Shown: positions 15,680 through 22,845, counted from the first letter of the stretch. The stretch is DNA of 64,000 nucleotides from an uncultured Lachnospiraceae bacterium (GCA_947165105.1 CAMUZC010000001.1:1-64000), one strand, 5' to 3'. The notes: generated by a model not told the origin, from the sequence alone. Made by a program: numbers and translations.

Positions 15680-15868
15680 CCCGCTGCCGATTCAAACCCT
15701 GCTGCCATATATCTGATCCCTCGATGCGGCAGCAGGTTGCATATGCTCTCGGTCTGGACCCGAGGGCCCTATAGGGTCTAGTGCGTGAAAGCACTAGACC
15801 GCTTCATCGCTTCAACGCGTTAAACTGTTACACTTCAACGCGCTAAAGTCTGCGGACGTTCGGCAAAA
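15680..15868. other. Non-coding junction with stable hairpins
   Basis: Between convergent transcription units. CTGCTGCC/GGCAGCAG near 15697-15737 and a perfect 10-bp stem GGTCTAGTGC/GCACTAGACC near 15774-15800. Also two CTTCAACGCG repeats about 30 bases apart. No gene seen. Confidence 0.5.
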
Positions 15869-15982
15869 TGCACAAAATTTCGGGAAAATTTGGAAAAATT
15901 TTTGTGCAAAATTTTTGGAAAAAAAATTTGACATTGCGTGGGTTTTGTGGTAAAATCGGCGCGGGTCTGCGACCGCGCGCCG
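15869..15982 (+). promoter_or_regulatory. Promoter-hairpin cassette, copy 1 of 8
   Basis: TGCACAAA and TTTGTGCA (inverted, 24 bp between arms), then TTGACA, 17 bp ending GTGG, TAAAAT, then at the expected transcript start a GC-rich stem CGGCGCG/CGCGCCG. It points right, against the gene ending at 15997. Confidence 0.75.
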
Positions 15983-15996
15983 CAAAAAAGGAAACC

Positions 15997-16236
15997 TTAT
16001 TCGGTTTCCTCTTCAAGACCTTTGTGAGTAAAAGCAGAGATTCTGTAATTATGTAAATCTATCATTAAATGGTAAATAATATCAGAGCAAAACAAATCAA
16101 AAGCCTCATTGTCATCACTCAATTCGGGGCACTCCTCTTCCCATACTCCAAAGATTTCTAATGAGGCTTTAGCAGAAACCGCATCAATCTTTCTTGCTAA
16201 ATACTGTCTTTCTCTTAATGTGTCATTCATTCCCAT
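15997..16236 (-). CDS. Unknown acidic small protein (79 aa)
   Basis: ATG 16236 (next ATG 16230 also possible), overlapping the upstream gene's stop. Helical: ERQYLARKIDAVSAKASLEIF, then acidic ECPELSDDNEAF. Coupled to 16227-16529. No UAG. Confidence 0.6.
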   Translation of the reverse strand: MGMNDTLRERQYLARKIDAVSAKASLEIFGVWEEECPELSDDNEAFDLFCSDIIYHLMIDLHNYRISAFTHKGLEEETE

Positions 16237-16529
16237 GTTCTTACCCCCAAAAGAATCAAAAGGTTGCAAATACAATTCCAAGCAAAAACTCCCATGTCCT
16301 TAGGAATTGCTTCCCAAACTTCAGGATAAAGGTCGCGGACGCCGCTGAGAAGCATACCACCCCAGTTACCACCGCAGGCAGTACAGAACTTCAGCCATGC
16401 TTTCATGTCGCCATCAAATTTTCTTGCTTTAAAAGCAAGGGCAATAACTTCTTTACCCTGGTCACCCCAGTTTTCAACCAAAGTCCGCCTTGCTTCTTCA
16501 ATAAGACTATAGAGTTCAAGATTTGTCAT
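16227..16529 (-). CDS. Unknown phage protein (100 aa)
   Basis: Helical N-terminus (TNLELYSLIEEARRTLVENWG), mid-protein FCTACGGNWGGMLLSGV, ending in WNCICNLLILLGV. Looks like a small all-helical domain; no known family. Own upstream AT-rich promoter region. No UAG. Confidence 0.6.
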   Translation of the reverse strand: MTNLELYSLIEEARRTLVENWGDQGKEVIALAFKARKFDGDMKAWLKFCTACGGNWGGMLLSGVRDLYPEVWEAIPKDMGVFAWNCICNLLILLGVRTWE

Positions 16530-16576
16530 TTAAATCACTTCCTTTCTTTTGATAATGTAATTATATCAGATAATGA

Positions 16577-16774
16577 TTAAAATGTCAAGAAAGAAAATTC
16601 TGAATCTAACCATAAATCAAGACAATACAAAATTTCAGTGACAATATGGTTTTCATCTCCATTTTCAAGCATATCTGCAATGTAAGCCCAATCTTCAAAA
16701 AGTTTTTCTTTTACCTGACCATAAATAAAACATGCTTTATAGATACGGTTCAAAATCTCTTCTCTACTTTTCAT
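16577..16774 (-). CDS. Unknown acidic small protein (65 aa)
   Basis: MKSREEILNRIYKACFIYGQ start; helical, acidic. One base from the upstream gene's stop (16775), so coupled. No UAG; function unknown. Confidence 0.6.
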   Translation of the reverse strand: MKSREEILNRIYKACFIYGQVKEKLFEDWAYIADMLENGDENHIVTEILYCLDLWLDSEFSFLTF

Positions 16775-17023
16775 TTAAATCACCTCTACTTTCGGGCCTT
16801 TTCCTTTTGTTCTTGCAATCTCTTCAAACTTTCCATGTGCCCAATTATCCCAATACTCACGAACTTCATCATAAGAAATGATTTCAGTATTGTAAGCAAA
16901 CATGACACCGCCAAAAGCAATCGCTCTAACTTTTTCTACTTCTTCTCTTGTATTGGCGAACATTTCTGCGCTTTCAAGATATTCACCGACAAATTCCTTT
17001 ACATCTTCCATGTCAACTCTCAT
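16775..17023 (-). CDS. Unknown acidic small protein (82 aa)
   Basis: Starts MRVDMEDVKEFVGEYLESAE behind AGGAGGT, with promoter TTTACA/TATAAT-like at about 17050-17080. Acidic helical protein, no family recognised. No UAG. Confidence 0.6.
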   Translation of the reverse strand: MRVDMEDVKEFVGEYLESAEMFANTREEVEKVRAIAFGGVMFAYNTEIISYDEVREYWDNWAHGKFEEIARTKGKGPKVEVI

Positions 17024-17077
17024 TTTTCTTACCTCCTGCTGATAAATATATTATATCAAATGGTTTTTTATTTGTAA

Positions 17078-17186
17078 AGTACAAAAAATGGGATAAAATA
17101 GATAAAAATTTGTATAAAATTTCTATTGACAAAAAGTGCTTGGGTGTGATATAATTAAATTTTCGGCGCGAGACAAGGCTCGCGCC
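17078..17186 (+). promoter_or_regulatory. Promoter-hairpin cassette, copy 2 of 8
   Basis: Degenerate operator (AGTACAAAAAATGGGA ... TTTGTATAAA), TTGACA at 17126, 18 bp, TATAAT at 17150, then hairpin GGCGCGAG-ACAAGG-CTCGCGCC. Confidence 0.75.
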
Positions 17187-17224
17187 CCGAGCATTTCTAC
17201 CTGGGGCGTTTGCTTTGGCAAGGG

Positions 17225-17560
17225 TCAGGCGAGGTAGAACCTCACCTGCTTGCCCTGCTTATCCTTGCGGATACGCTCGTCCTCGACAAGCTTCTTCAGC
17301 AGTGCGCTTGCACGCTGGCAAGTCACATCTACTGCACCACCAACCTCAGTGGCAGTCATGCCATCCTCGGCATCAGCAAGCACCTCAACGATGCGCTCCA
17401 TCAGCTCCAGACCCTCTTTCTGGGTCTTGGTAAGTCCATGCTTACCACTACCTCTCTTGGCAAGCTGAACCTTGAGAGCCTCAAGCTTCTCAATTACCTC
17501 AGCATCAACATCACCTGCGATGGCACGGTCAATAGCAACTGCGTAAGTCATCTTTGTCAT
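17225..17560 (-). CDS. Winged-helix phage regulator, copy A (111 aa)
   Basis: Start at ATG 17560 behind GAGGTG (an upstream ATG is poorly placed). N-terminal MTYAVAIDRAIAG segment, KRGSGKHGLTKTQKE linker, then a C-terminal winged helix (GMTATEVGGAV, TCQRASALLKKLVED, QVRFYLA). Paralogue of 18171-18512. Likely DNA-binding regulator; target unknown, although the repeated operators nearby are obvious candidates. GC-richer than neighbours. No UAG. Confidence 0.75.
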   Translation of the reverse strand: MTKMTYAVAIDRAIAGDVDAEVIEKLEALKVQLAKRGSGKHGLTKTQKEGLELMERIVEVLADAEDGMTATEVGGAVDVTCQRASALLKKLVEDERIRKDKQGKQVRFYLA

Positions 17561-17602
17561 ACTTAACACCTCTTTCTTTGAAATAAATTTTTGTTTTCCT
17601 TT

Positions 17603-17644
17603 ATCTTATGTATTTATTATACTATAAGATTTTTTAATTGTCAA
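17603..17644 (-). promoter_or_regulatory. Promoter of winged-helix gene A with ATCTTAT/ATAAGAT box
   Basis: Minus strand TTGACA, 17 bp, TATAAT, followed by AAATACATAAGATAAAG. ATCTTAT and ATAAGAT flank the -10 with 14 bp between. Same initial transcribed sequence occurs at the promoters near 18.57, 18.91 and 19.03 kb. Confidence 0.75.
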
Positions 17645-17775
17645 GAGTTTTTGAAAAAATCTGCAACTTTTTTCTAGCGTTCCTTTTCAGTTACTTCCTA
17701 TTGCAGTAGGTTTCACTTAATCATTTATCCCTTAAAGGGGCTTAGCCGTTTGCTAAGTGCTGTCCCTCTTGACAA
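17645..17775 (-). ncRNA. Candidate small RNA
   Basis: A good minus promoter at 17781-17809 (TTGACT, 17 bp, TATAAT) drives a stretch with no real gene. It contains short hairpins CTTAGC/GCTAAG, CCCTT/AAGGG and CCTA/TAGG, ending before the next promoter. Product could be a regulatory RNA. Confidence 0.4.
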
Positions 17776-17780
17776 TTATT

Positions 17781-17809
17781 ATTATACCAAACAACAGTTA
17801 CAAAGTCAA
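17781..17809 (-). promoter_or_regulatory. Promoter of the candidate small RNA
   Basis: Minus strand TTGACT, 17 bp ending TTTGG, TATAAT. Confidence 0.6.
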
Positions 17810-17939
17810 GCCTTTTTTAAAAGATTTACATGCGCATGGTTATCTAAATTGGGGATGTGCTAACCGCCTTGACATTCGGCTTTCTTCCCTTACCTTGTAA
17901 ATATATTATATAAAATTTTTTGTGATTTTGCAAGAGGTA

Positions 17940-18059
17940 ATAATAACTAAAATAATGGGATCACGGGGATTAAAATTTGTATGATTTTCCTATTGACAAA
18001 AAGTGCGGCGTGTGGTATAATAGTGAATTGCGGCGCGGGGCGGTGTCCGCGCGCCGCAA
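17940..18059 (+). promoter_or_regulatory. Promoter-hairpin cassette, copy 3 of 8
   Basis: TTGACA at 17993, spacer AAAAGTGCGGCGTGTGG, TATAAT at 18016, then TTGCGGCG/CGCCGCAA stem. The left operator arm is degenerate. A second hairpin GCACCCC-CGAA-GGGGTGC follows at 18068. Confidence 0.8.
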
Positions 18060-18122
18060 ACAAAAAGCACCCCCGAAGGGGTGCCCGCACAAGAAAGGAG
18101 GAAACCAAATATTGAAAATTGA

Positions 18123-18165
18123 TAGGGTAGGTGGGGAATCGAACCCCACCGAATCCAGTACCCTA
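18123..18165 (-). ncRNA. Minimal tRNA-like (tmRNA-end-like) hairpin
   Basis: Read on the minus strand: TAGGGTA, CTGGATTC, GGTGGGG, TTCGATT, CCCCACC, TACCCTA. This is a 7-bp acceptor-like stem stacked on a 7-bp stem closed by a perfect T-loop. The single bulge CTGGATTC recalls the D-loop of the tmRNA tRNA-like domain. No anticodon arm and no encoded CCA. It directly follows the winged-helix gene B stop. Could be a tRNA mimic at the mRNA 3' end, a phage attachment remnant or a simple terminator-like hairpin. Confidence 0.4.
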
Positions 18166-18170
18166 GAAGG

Positions 18171-18512
18171 TCAGTCGACCGCATAGAAGCGGACGACCTT
18201 ACCTTCCTTGTCCTTGCGGACAGTGCCTGCATCCACCATCTGTCTGAGAATGGCGGAAGCCTTCTGACAGGTCACACCGATAGACTGACCGACCTCAGTG
18301 GCAGTCATGCCGTCTACCTCGGCTCTGAGGTTCTCAAGAATCACGTTCTTGTGTTCCTCATTCTCCTTCTGTGTCTTAGTCAGACCCTTCTTACCAGAGC
18401 CACGCTTAGCAAGCTGAGCCTGAAGGTCATGAAGTCTTTCAACTACCTCATCAGTGAGATTGCCAGCGAGTGCATTGTCGATAGCTACGGAATAAGTCAT
18501 CTTGTTTGCCAT
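18171..18512 (-). CDS. Winged-helix phage regulator, copy B (113 aa)
   Basis: Start at ATG 18512 behind GAGGTG. Same build as copy A: MTYSVAIDNALAG, AKRGSGKKGLTKTQKE, then DGMTATEVGQSIGVTCQKASAILRQMV with a final strand VVRFYAVD. The pair differ mainly in the linker. Own promoter with the ATAAGATAAAG start. No UAG. Confidence 0.75.
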   Translation of the reverse strand: MANKMTYSVAIDNALAGNLTDEVVERLHDLQAQLAKRGSGKKGLTKTQKENEEHKNVILENLRAEVDGMTATEVGQSIGVTCQKASAILRQMVDAGTVRKDKEGKVVRFYAVD

Positions 18513-18550
18513 AGTAAACACCTCTTTCTTTTGAAAATTTGTTTTGCTTT

Positions 18551-18586
18551 ATCTTATGTATTTATTATATCTTATTTTTTTATTTT
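18551..18586 (-). promoter_or_regulatory. Promoter of winged-helix gene B
   Basis: Minus strand TTGACA, 17 bp, TATAAT, AAATACATAAGATAAAG. ATAAGAT occurs here twice as a direct repeat rather than inverted. Confidence 0.7.
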
Positions 18587-18797
18587 TGTCAATACTTTTT
18601 TTTATTTTTTTTTATGATTATTTCGCGGATTTGGCGCCTTATACCGCACGGACGCTAGTATTTATGTCATTGCGCCCTAGCCACCTACATGGCGCTTATC
18701 TACTAAACCAATTCATTTTCATTGGCTCCTTTCCCGACTTTTTTGTTCGCAACTGGGAACTGTCGTTAAAAATTTAATTTAATTTTTACTATGGGAC

Positions 18798-18866
18798 TTA
18801 CTGCCGAAGGGCATCCGCCGTTCTTTTTTTAGGTCTTACTGCCCTTTTTATTGGGGGGTCTCTCAT
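18798..18866 (-). CDS. Possible 22-residue basic peptide
   Basis: ATG 18866 behind GGAAGTGA and just downstream of a strong promoter (18890-18922). Sequence has Arg/Lys-rich VRPKKRTA. The following 150 leftward bases to the winged-helix promoter have no gene. Short length makes it uncertain. Confidence 0.4.
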   Translation of the reverse strand: MRDPPIKRAVRPKKRTADALRQ

Positions 18867-18889
18867 TTTGTTCACTTCCTTTCTTTATC

Positions 18890-18985
18890 TTATGTATCTA
18901 TTATATCATAAGATTTTTTGTTTGTCAACTGTTTTTTTAAGATTTTTGAAGTTTTTCGAAGGCTTCCGACCGTACCTTTAGGCAT
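18890..18985 (-). CDS. Possible 31-residue basic peptide
   Basis: ATG 18985 preceded by AAGGGG, downstream of the promoter at about 19023-19055. Sequence MPKGTVGSLRKTSKILKKQ is strongly basic; the 3' end overlaps the next promoter. May be chance. Confidence 0.3.
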   Translation of the reverse strand: MPKGTVGSLRKTSKILKKQLTNKKSYDIIDT

Positions 18986-19138
18986 CAGCCCCTTGCCCTG
19001 TACTTCTTTCTTTATCTTGTATTTATTATAACAGAAGATTTTTTATTTGTCAATACTTTTTTTATTTTTTTGGGGGGGAGTTTTTTTCTTCCTCCCCTTA
19101 CCTTGTAAATACATTATAACAAATATTTTTTTGTTTGT

Positions 19139-19261
19139 AAAGTACAAATTTTGGGAAGATTTTTGTGTAAATTGACGATAAAAAAACACTTGACAAAAAC
19201 TGCGGCGTGTGGTATAATTGAATTTTCGGCGGCGCACAGCTGGAAGCGACCGTGCGCCGCC
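19139..19261 (+). promoter_or_regulatory. Promoter-hairpin cassette, copy 4 of 8
   Basis: AGTACAAATTTTGGGA and TTTTGTGT half-operators, TTGACA at 19190, 17 bp, TATAAT at 19213, then stem GGCGGCGCAC/GTGCGCCGCC (10 bp). Confidence 0.8.
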
Positions 19262-19355
19262 CGCCATTATAGCACCAGCCGCCGCATTTGTCAAGACCTA
19301 AATTAAAAAAATTTGCATAAAAATAGCGGATTGCTTTTGTGCAATCCGCTGATTT

Positions 19356-19742
19356 TCACTTTTTAGGGGGGCGGTGCTTGACAAGTTTTACGGTGTAACA
19401 ATTGTTACCAAATGTGAATGAAAACTCTGCTTCATTCTTAACATTTGTAACAATTCCGCCTGCGCCCTCGATAGGTACTCTACAAAGGTTCAGAAGTGTT
19501 TTCTTCTCTTCATCAACCTTGCGCTCTACCTTACGCTCTTTCCTAGGCTTATCGGCTTTTTCATACCGCTTAACCTCTTTCGCCTTTTTTGTCAACTCTT
19601 CAACAACTTCATTTTCTGTATAGTCGTTATCATCAAGCCACATTTCAATAGCTTCTTCTTTGGAAATTTCAAGAACTTTCATGTTCTTTTCAATTTCCGC
19701 ATCGGGAATATTAATTTCTTTACCATTAAAATTGTATTTCAT
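19356..19742 (-). CDS. Conserved-type phage protein with Lys/Glu linker (128 aa)
   Basis: Start at ATG 19742 behind GAGGTGATAAGC. N-terminal KYNFNGKEINIPDAEIEKNMKVL and SKEEAIEMWLDDNDYTENE match a phage protein type I know without function. A charged linker (70-90) leads to a beta-rich C-terminal half (FSFTFGNNCYTVKLVKHR). No UAG. Confidence 0.65.
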   Translation of the reverse strand: MKYNFNGKEINIPDAEIEKNMKVLEISKEEAIEMWLDDNDYTENEVVEELTKKAKEVKRYEKADKPRKERKVERKVDEEKKTLLNLCRVPIEGAGGIVTNVKNEAEFSFTFGNNCYTVKLVKHRPPKK

Positions 19743-19797
19743 GCTTATCACCTCTCTTTTGTTGATAAGTTAATTATAAGGGATAAAGGGGAAAATG

Positions 19798-20496
19798 TCA
19801 AGCGACTTTTGCAAAAAGTCGCTTTTCCATTTTTTTATGCTGACGGAAACAATGCACCATAATTTTTGTTTCGATTAGTACATCTTCAAGCCCTGTATGA
19901 CTTTCCTCAAATGTTACATCGCCTGTAATATATCTGTAAAGAACTTCAGCGGTGAGACGAGGCTGAGGAACACGATGCTTTGTTACAAAATTATTAATTT
20001 CACAATATTTTCTGTAACTTTTCTGTTTACCGATTGTCTGTCGTGCCATTTTTAGAGTATCCCATATTTCAATTTTATAAGGGAAAAAAAATCTCTTTTT
20101 AGATTTTGTTAAAAATCTAATTGTATTATTCAGTGCGTTTACATCAAATCTAGCATTATGAGCAAACACATTTTTCACACCATACTTTTTTACATCTTCC
20201 CAAAACTGATTGTACATGGTAGAAAACTTAACAAGTTTCCGCTGACCATTTTTTACTTGTTCCCAATACATCGGAATCTTTTCCGCATAATAGGCAGAAT
20301 TCATAACGTCTTTCATTGCTACAAAAACTTCATAAATCAGAAATGAACGTGTTTCATAGATTCTACCTTGTTTATCAGTGATAACCCAACCAATATCATA
20401 CACAATTGATTGACTAAGGTCGAGTTTGTTATCAACCATCAAACCATTACAAGTTTCAGTATCAATGCCCATGAGATAATTAATTCTTCTGTCCAA
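19798..20496 (-). CDS. DEDDh exonuclease, DnaQ-like (232 aa)
   Basis: Start placed at TTG 20496 behind AAGGAG; the frame continues upstream only through the promoter. Exonuclease motifs: GIDTETC (Exo I, about 10), AHNARFDVNAL (Exo II), SHTGLEDVLIE (Exo III with H and D). Likely 3'-5' exonuclease acting in DNA or RNA turnover. Its promoter carries the GGGTTGA/TCAACCC operator. No UAG. Confidence 0.85.
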   Translation of the reverse strand: MDRRINYLMGIDTETCNGLMVDNKLDLSQSIVYDIGWVITDKQGRIYETRSFLIYEVFVAMKDVMNSAYYAEKIPMYWEQVKNGQRKLVKFSTMYNQFWEDVKKYGVKNVFAHNARFDVNALNNTIRFLTKSKKRFFFPYKIEIWDTLKMARQTIGKQKSYRKYCEINNFVTKHRVPQPRLTAEVLYRYITGDVTFEESHTGLEDVLIETKIMVHCFRQHKKMEKRLFAKVA

Positions 20497-20536
20497 TGTT
20501 ATTTCTCCTTTTGTGCTATTGTTCCTTACAAGTATT

Positions 20537-20568
20537 ATTATAGAGGATAAGGGTTGAAAAATCAACCC
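20537..20568 (-). promoter_or_regulatory. Exonuclease promoter with GGGTTGA operator
   Basis: Minus strand TTGATT, 17 bp, TATAAT. Inverted repeat GGGTTGA-N4-TCAACCC (20551-20568) covers the -35. Same operator near 23.10, 23.86 and 24.40 kb. Confidence 0.7.
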
Positions 20569-21020
20569 CCAAATCTCAAATTTTTCAAAAATTCATAGAC
20601 ATTTTTGTTTGCGTCAAATGTTGTGCCTAATGTCCATCCGTTCCTGACTTTAGCATTATCATCAATGAGAATTTGATAACCGCCTAACTTCCTTGTGCAA
20701 TCGGCTTTTGTTGTGCCGTATTTAACCATGTGCAGTTCATCATAGGGGAAACCGAATCTTTCAAGCCATTCCAGTTTTGCTTTCCTAACTGCCTTGTCAT
20801 ATTCTTTGGTAGCATCTTTAGCAAGCCACGTAGTAACTACAATCCGCCATCCTTCATTTTTAAGTTCATTCAGCACTTCCATCATAGCGAACATATCATA
20901 AAGCGGGAGAGCTTCTTTGTACGGTCTAGTATCCTCTGCCATAAGGCAATCAAGCCATCCATCCACACCATAGAAATTGGCGATTGTGCCATCCATATCA
21001 AAAACCAATGCTTTATTCAT
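20562..21020 (-). CDS. HAD phosphatase, 5'-nucleotidase type (152 aa)
   Basis: Motif I VFDMDGTIANF (residues 6-16), motif II VVTTWLAKD (about 61), a Lys in MVKYGTTKADC, and motif IV ILIDDNAKVRNGW. The short cap fits 5'(3')-nucleotidase-like phage proteins; a role in nucleotide turnover is likely. The last codons overlap the exonuclease promoter. No UAG. Confidence 0.8.
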   Translation of the reverse strand: MNKALVFDMDGTIANFYGVDGWLDCLMAEDTRPYKEALPLYDMFAMMEVLNELKNEGWRIVVTTWLAKDATKEYDKAVRKAKLEWLERFGFPYDELHMVKYGTTKADCTRKLGGYQILIDDNAKVRNGWTLGTTFDANKNVYEFLKNLRFGG

Positions 21021-21091
21021 TTTGTGTTCTCCTTTCCTTACCTTGTAACTATAGTATAATGGATAGGGAGTAAAAAATCAAGAGGGAATGT

Positions 21092-21203
21092 TGCACAAAT
21101 TTTGGGATCAGACTAAAATAAAATTTGTGCAAATTTCCTATTGACAAAAGTGGCTTGGGTATGGTATAATGGATTTTGCGCCGCGGCCCGAGGACCGCGG
21201 CGC
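21092..21203 (+). promoter_or_regulatory. Promoter-hairpin cassette, copy 5 of 8
   Basis: Perfect operator arms TGCACAAA (21092) and TTTGTGCA (21124), TTGACA at 21141, 18 bp, TATAAT at 21165, stem GCGCCGCGG/CCGCGGCGC (9 bp). Confidence 0.85.
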
Positions 21204-21213
21204 GGTCAAAAAC

Positions 21214-21405
21214 TTAGTCTTCATAAATAATATGAATATCAGGGTCACAGTAAGCAATTTTATCACCTCTACTGATTGCGACACAGACTTCACAAAAAGT
21301 TTCTTCATCCTTATAAAAATTATCTGCTAATTCATTTAAAAGTTCCTGAAGTTCATTCGGAACTGTTAAATTTTTTATAGTTTCCAGTTCAATTCTTGCT
21401 TCCAT
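21214..21405 (-). CDS. Small acidic protein (63 aa)
   Basis: Start at ATG 21405 behind GAGGTGATAAAA. Acidic, helical (ELETIKNLTVPNELQELLNELADNF) with two Cys. Unknown. Notable 310-base structured leader separates it from its promoter at 21718-21746. No UAG. Confidence 0.6.
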   Translation of the reverse strand: MEARIELETIKNLTVPNELQELLNELADNFYKDEETFCEVCVAISRGDKIAYCDPDIHIIYED

Positions 21406-21717
21406 TTTTATCACCTCGTTTTGATTTAATTTAATATGTGTCCATCCTACCAGCCTAGGGGTTCCAGACACTCCCCGTATGTTGCCTCACATTTATATAC
21501 CGCAAAGTAGGACTTCGGCTTGCGGTGGTGGGACTTTATCAACAGGACTTACTGCGACAACTTGGTGTCTTGGGTCTTTCCCTTGCCTGTATCCCTCACC
21601 TATATTAATTGGGCTTTTTACCGAGGGTGTTCGGTCGGTTTACTTCCTTTTTTCGCCCTAACCATATTCCCCTTTTTAATCCGTTGGATTCATTTCCTCT
21701 CCTCACTTTCTGAATTT
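21406..21717 (-). other. Long structured 5' leader with mini-ORFs
   Basis: Between promoter and start codon. Holds two short frames with ribosome sites, MNPTD and MVRAKKGSKPTEHPR, and several possible stems including GGGGTTCC/GGAACCCC-type pairing near 21455. Could be an attenuation leader or a riboswitch; no known class recognised. Confidence 0.4.
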
Positions 21718-21746
21718 ATTTTAACATGGATGTTTTATTTTGTCAA
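21718..21746 (-). promoter_or_regulatory. Promoter of the long-leader gene
   Basis: Minus strand TTGACA, 17 bp, TAAAAT. GGGG precedes the -35, giving half of the GGGGTTGA operator. Confidence 0.6.
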
Positions 21747-21755
21747 CCCCTTATT

Positions 21756-21923
21756 TTAAAATTCTGAAAAAAGTTGGGGGAACATGATAAATCCTAACAT
21801 AAACAGGACGATTGTGATAAGAGAATAAGTACCAATTTTTACAAAATCGGGGTATTCATCAAAAGTATAAAACATTGTCAGATAGGTCATTAAACCAGTA
21901 AAAAGCAAATATAAAAATTCCAT
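21756..21923 (-). CDS. Two-pass small membrane protein (55 aa)
   Basis: Two hydrophobic segments (2-20 and 33-50) around a short charged loop (DEYPDFVK). ATG 21923 follows AAGGAG. The stop lies just upstream of the 21746 promoter. No UAG. Confidence 0.6.
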   Translation of the reverse strand: MEFLYLLFTGLMTYLTMFYTFDEYPDFVKIGTYSLITIVLFMLGFIMFPQLFSEF

Positions 21924-21935
21924 CTTTATTCTCCT

Positions 21936-22112
21936 TTATGCAAGTTTGTAAATAATACTGGAGCGGAAACCGAGCCAAAGCTCAAAACCACTGAGAGTTC
22001 CAAGATATGTTGCGGACGGCAGTTCAAATCTGGATGAGATTACCTTATAGGTAATTGTATTCAATGCAAGTCCTCTGCGGTTCAGAGCCATTTCTAATTT
22101 AGCAATAGTCAT
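21936..22112 (-). CDS. Unknown small protein (58 aa)
   Basis: MTIAKLEMALNRRGLALNTITYKV start, then ELPSATYLGTLSGFELWLGF. ATG follows CGGAAGGAG. Thirteen bases before the membrane protein gene, so same operon. No UAG. Confidence 0.55.
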   Translation of the reverse strand: MTIAKLEMALNRRGLALNTITYKVISSRFELPSATYLGTLSGFELWLGFRSSIIYKLA

Positions 22113-22216
22113 GATTTTTTCTCCTTCCGGTCTTGATTATTATGTCCTATGGAGTACCACTGGTTCATGTAGGTGGCGGATACCGAACTCCATAGTGGGG
22201 ATACCACTGTGTTCAT
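22109..22216 (-). CDS. Possible leader peptide spanning a direct repeat (35 aa)
   Basis: Frame from ATG 22216 ends in a TGA that overlaps the next start codon, implying coupling. It spans two imperfect repeats containing GCCACCTACATGAAC (22150-22230). Ribosome site is weak, so it may be non-coding leader sequence. Confidence 0.35.
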   Translation of the reverse strand: MNTVVSPLWSSVSATYMNQWYSIGHNNQDRKEKKS

Positions 22217-22291
22217 GTAGGTGGCAGATACCTCATCCCCTTGACAAGTATAATATTATCACACCCTAGCCTAAAATTCAAGTAGTAATAA

Positions 22292-22413
22292 TGCACAAAA
22301 TTCGGGAATTTCTAGGTCAAATGTTTGTGCAGATTGTCAATTGACAAAATGTGGCGGCATGTGGTATAATGGAATTTCGTCGCGGGGCGTGGCGCACCGC
22401 CGCCCGCGCGACG
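22292..22413 (+). promoter_or_regulatory. Promoter-hairpin cassette, copy 6 of 8
   Basis: Perfect operator arms TGCACAAA (22292) and TTTGTGCA (22324), TTGACA at 22341, 18 bp, TATAAT at 22365, stem CGTCGCG/CGCGACG enclosing further GGCG/CGCC pairing. Confidence 0.85.
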
Positions 22414-22425
22414 TTCAAAAAATTT

Positions 22426-22608
22426 TTATCTCCTGTACCAAGGTGCGAATTTCTTTTCTCCATCCCATGCTTCAATTTCACAGACTTCCCATTTGATTTC
22501 TTCATATCTTTTAAGAAGTTCTTCTACTGTATCAAACTCTTCACACTGAGTATCATCATCATACCGATCAAAATCATAAGTAAGAGCATATCTTTTTTCT
22601 TCTGTCAT
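22426..22608 (-). CDS. Unknown acidic small protein (60 aa)
   Basis: MTEEKRYALTYDFDRYDDD start, DTVEELLKRYEEIKWEVCEIE, ends APWYRR. Possible beta-alpha mini-domain. ATG follows GGAAG. No UAG. Confidence 0.6.
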   Translation of the reverse strand: MTEEKRYALTYDFDRYDDDTQCEEFDTVEELLKRYEEIKWEVCEIEAWDGEKKFAPWYRR

Positions 22609-22687
22609 TTTTCCACTTCCTTTCTTTTCTTTTATATATATATTATATCATAAAAAAATTTTTTTGTCAATAGGAAATTTTTGGCCC

Positions 22688-22843
22688 TTAAAGATAATTT
22701 CTAAGGGCTTTCTTTCCGTCTGCCCTATTGTATTTCTTTTTATCCTTGTGGATTCTAGTTCCTGTATTGAAAGTTACGAGGACTCTATTCTGTTTGTTAT
22801 GCTCTCTTTTCATTTTTTTATTAGGGGTCTTTGTTGCTAACAT
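22688..22843 (-). CDS. Small basic protein (51 aa)
   Basis: ATG 22843 lies two bases after the upstream stop. Very Lys/Arg/Asn rich (NKKMKREHNKQNRVLVTFNTGTRIHK), so likely nucleic-acid or ribosome binding. No UAG. Confidence 0.6.
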   Translation of the reverse strand: MLATKTPNKKMKREHNKQNRVLVTFNTGTRIHKDKKKYNRADGKKALRNYL

Positions 22844-22845
22844 TT

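Noticed and set aside
18123..18165. Integrase attachment site (attP)
   Set aside because: No integrase or excision gene in the window and no second copy of the core; kept only as an alternative.
17977..18186. Plus-strand open frame through cassette 3
   Set aside because: It starts inside the promoter, is antisense to the regulator gene and reads hairpins as codons. Only an internal TTG near 18110 has a good AAAGGAGG, too weak a case alone.
19043..19294. Minus-strand open frame of 83 codons
   Set aside because: It reads backwards through cassette 4 (promoter and GC stem), has no ribosome site and ends in low-complexity Lys-rich sequence.
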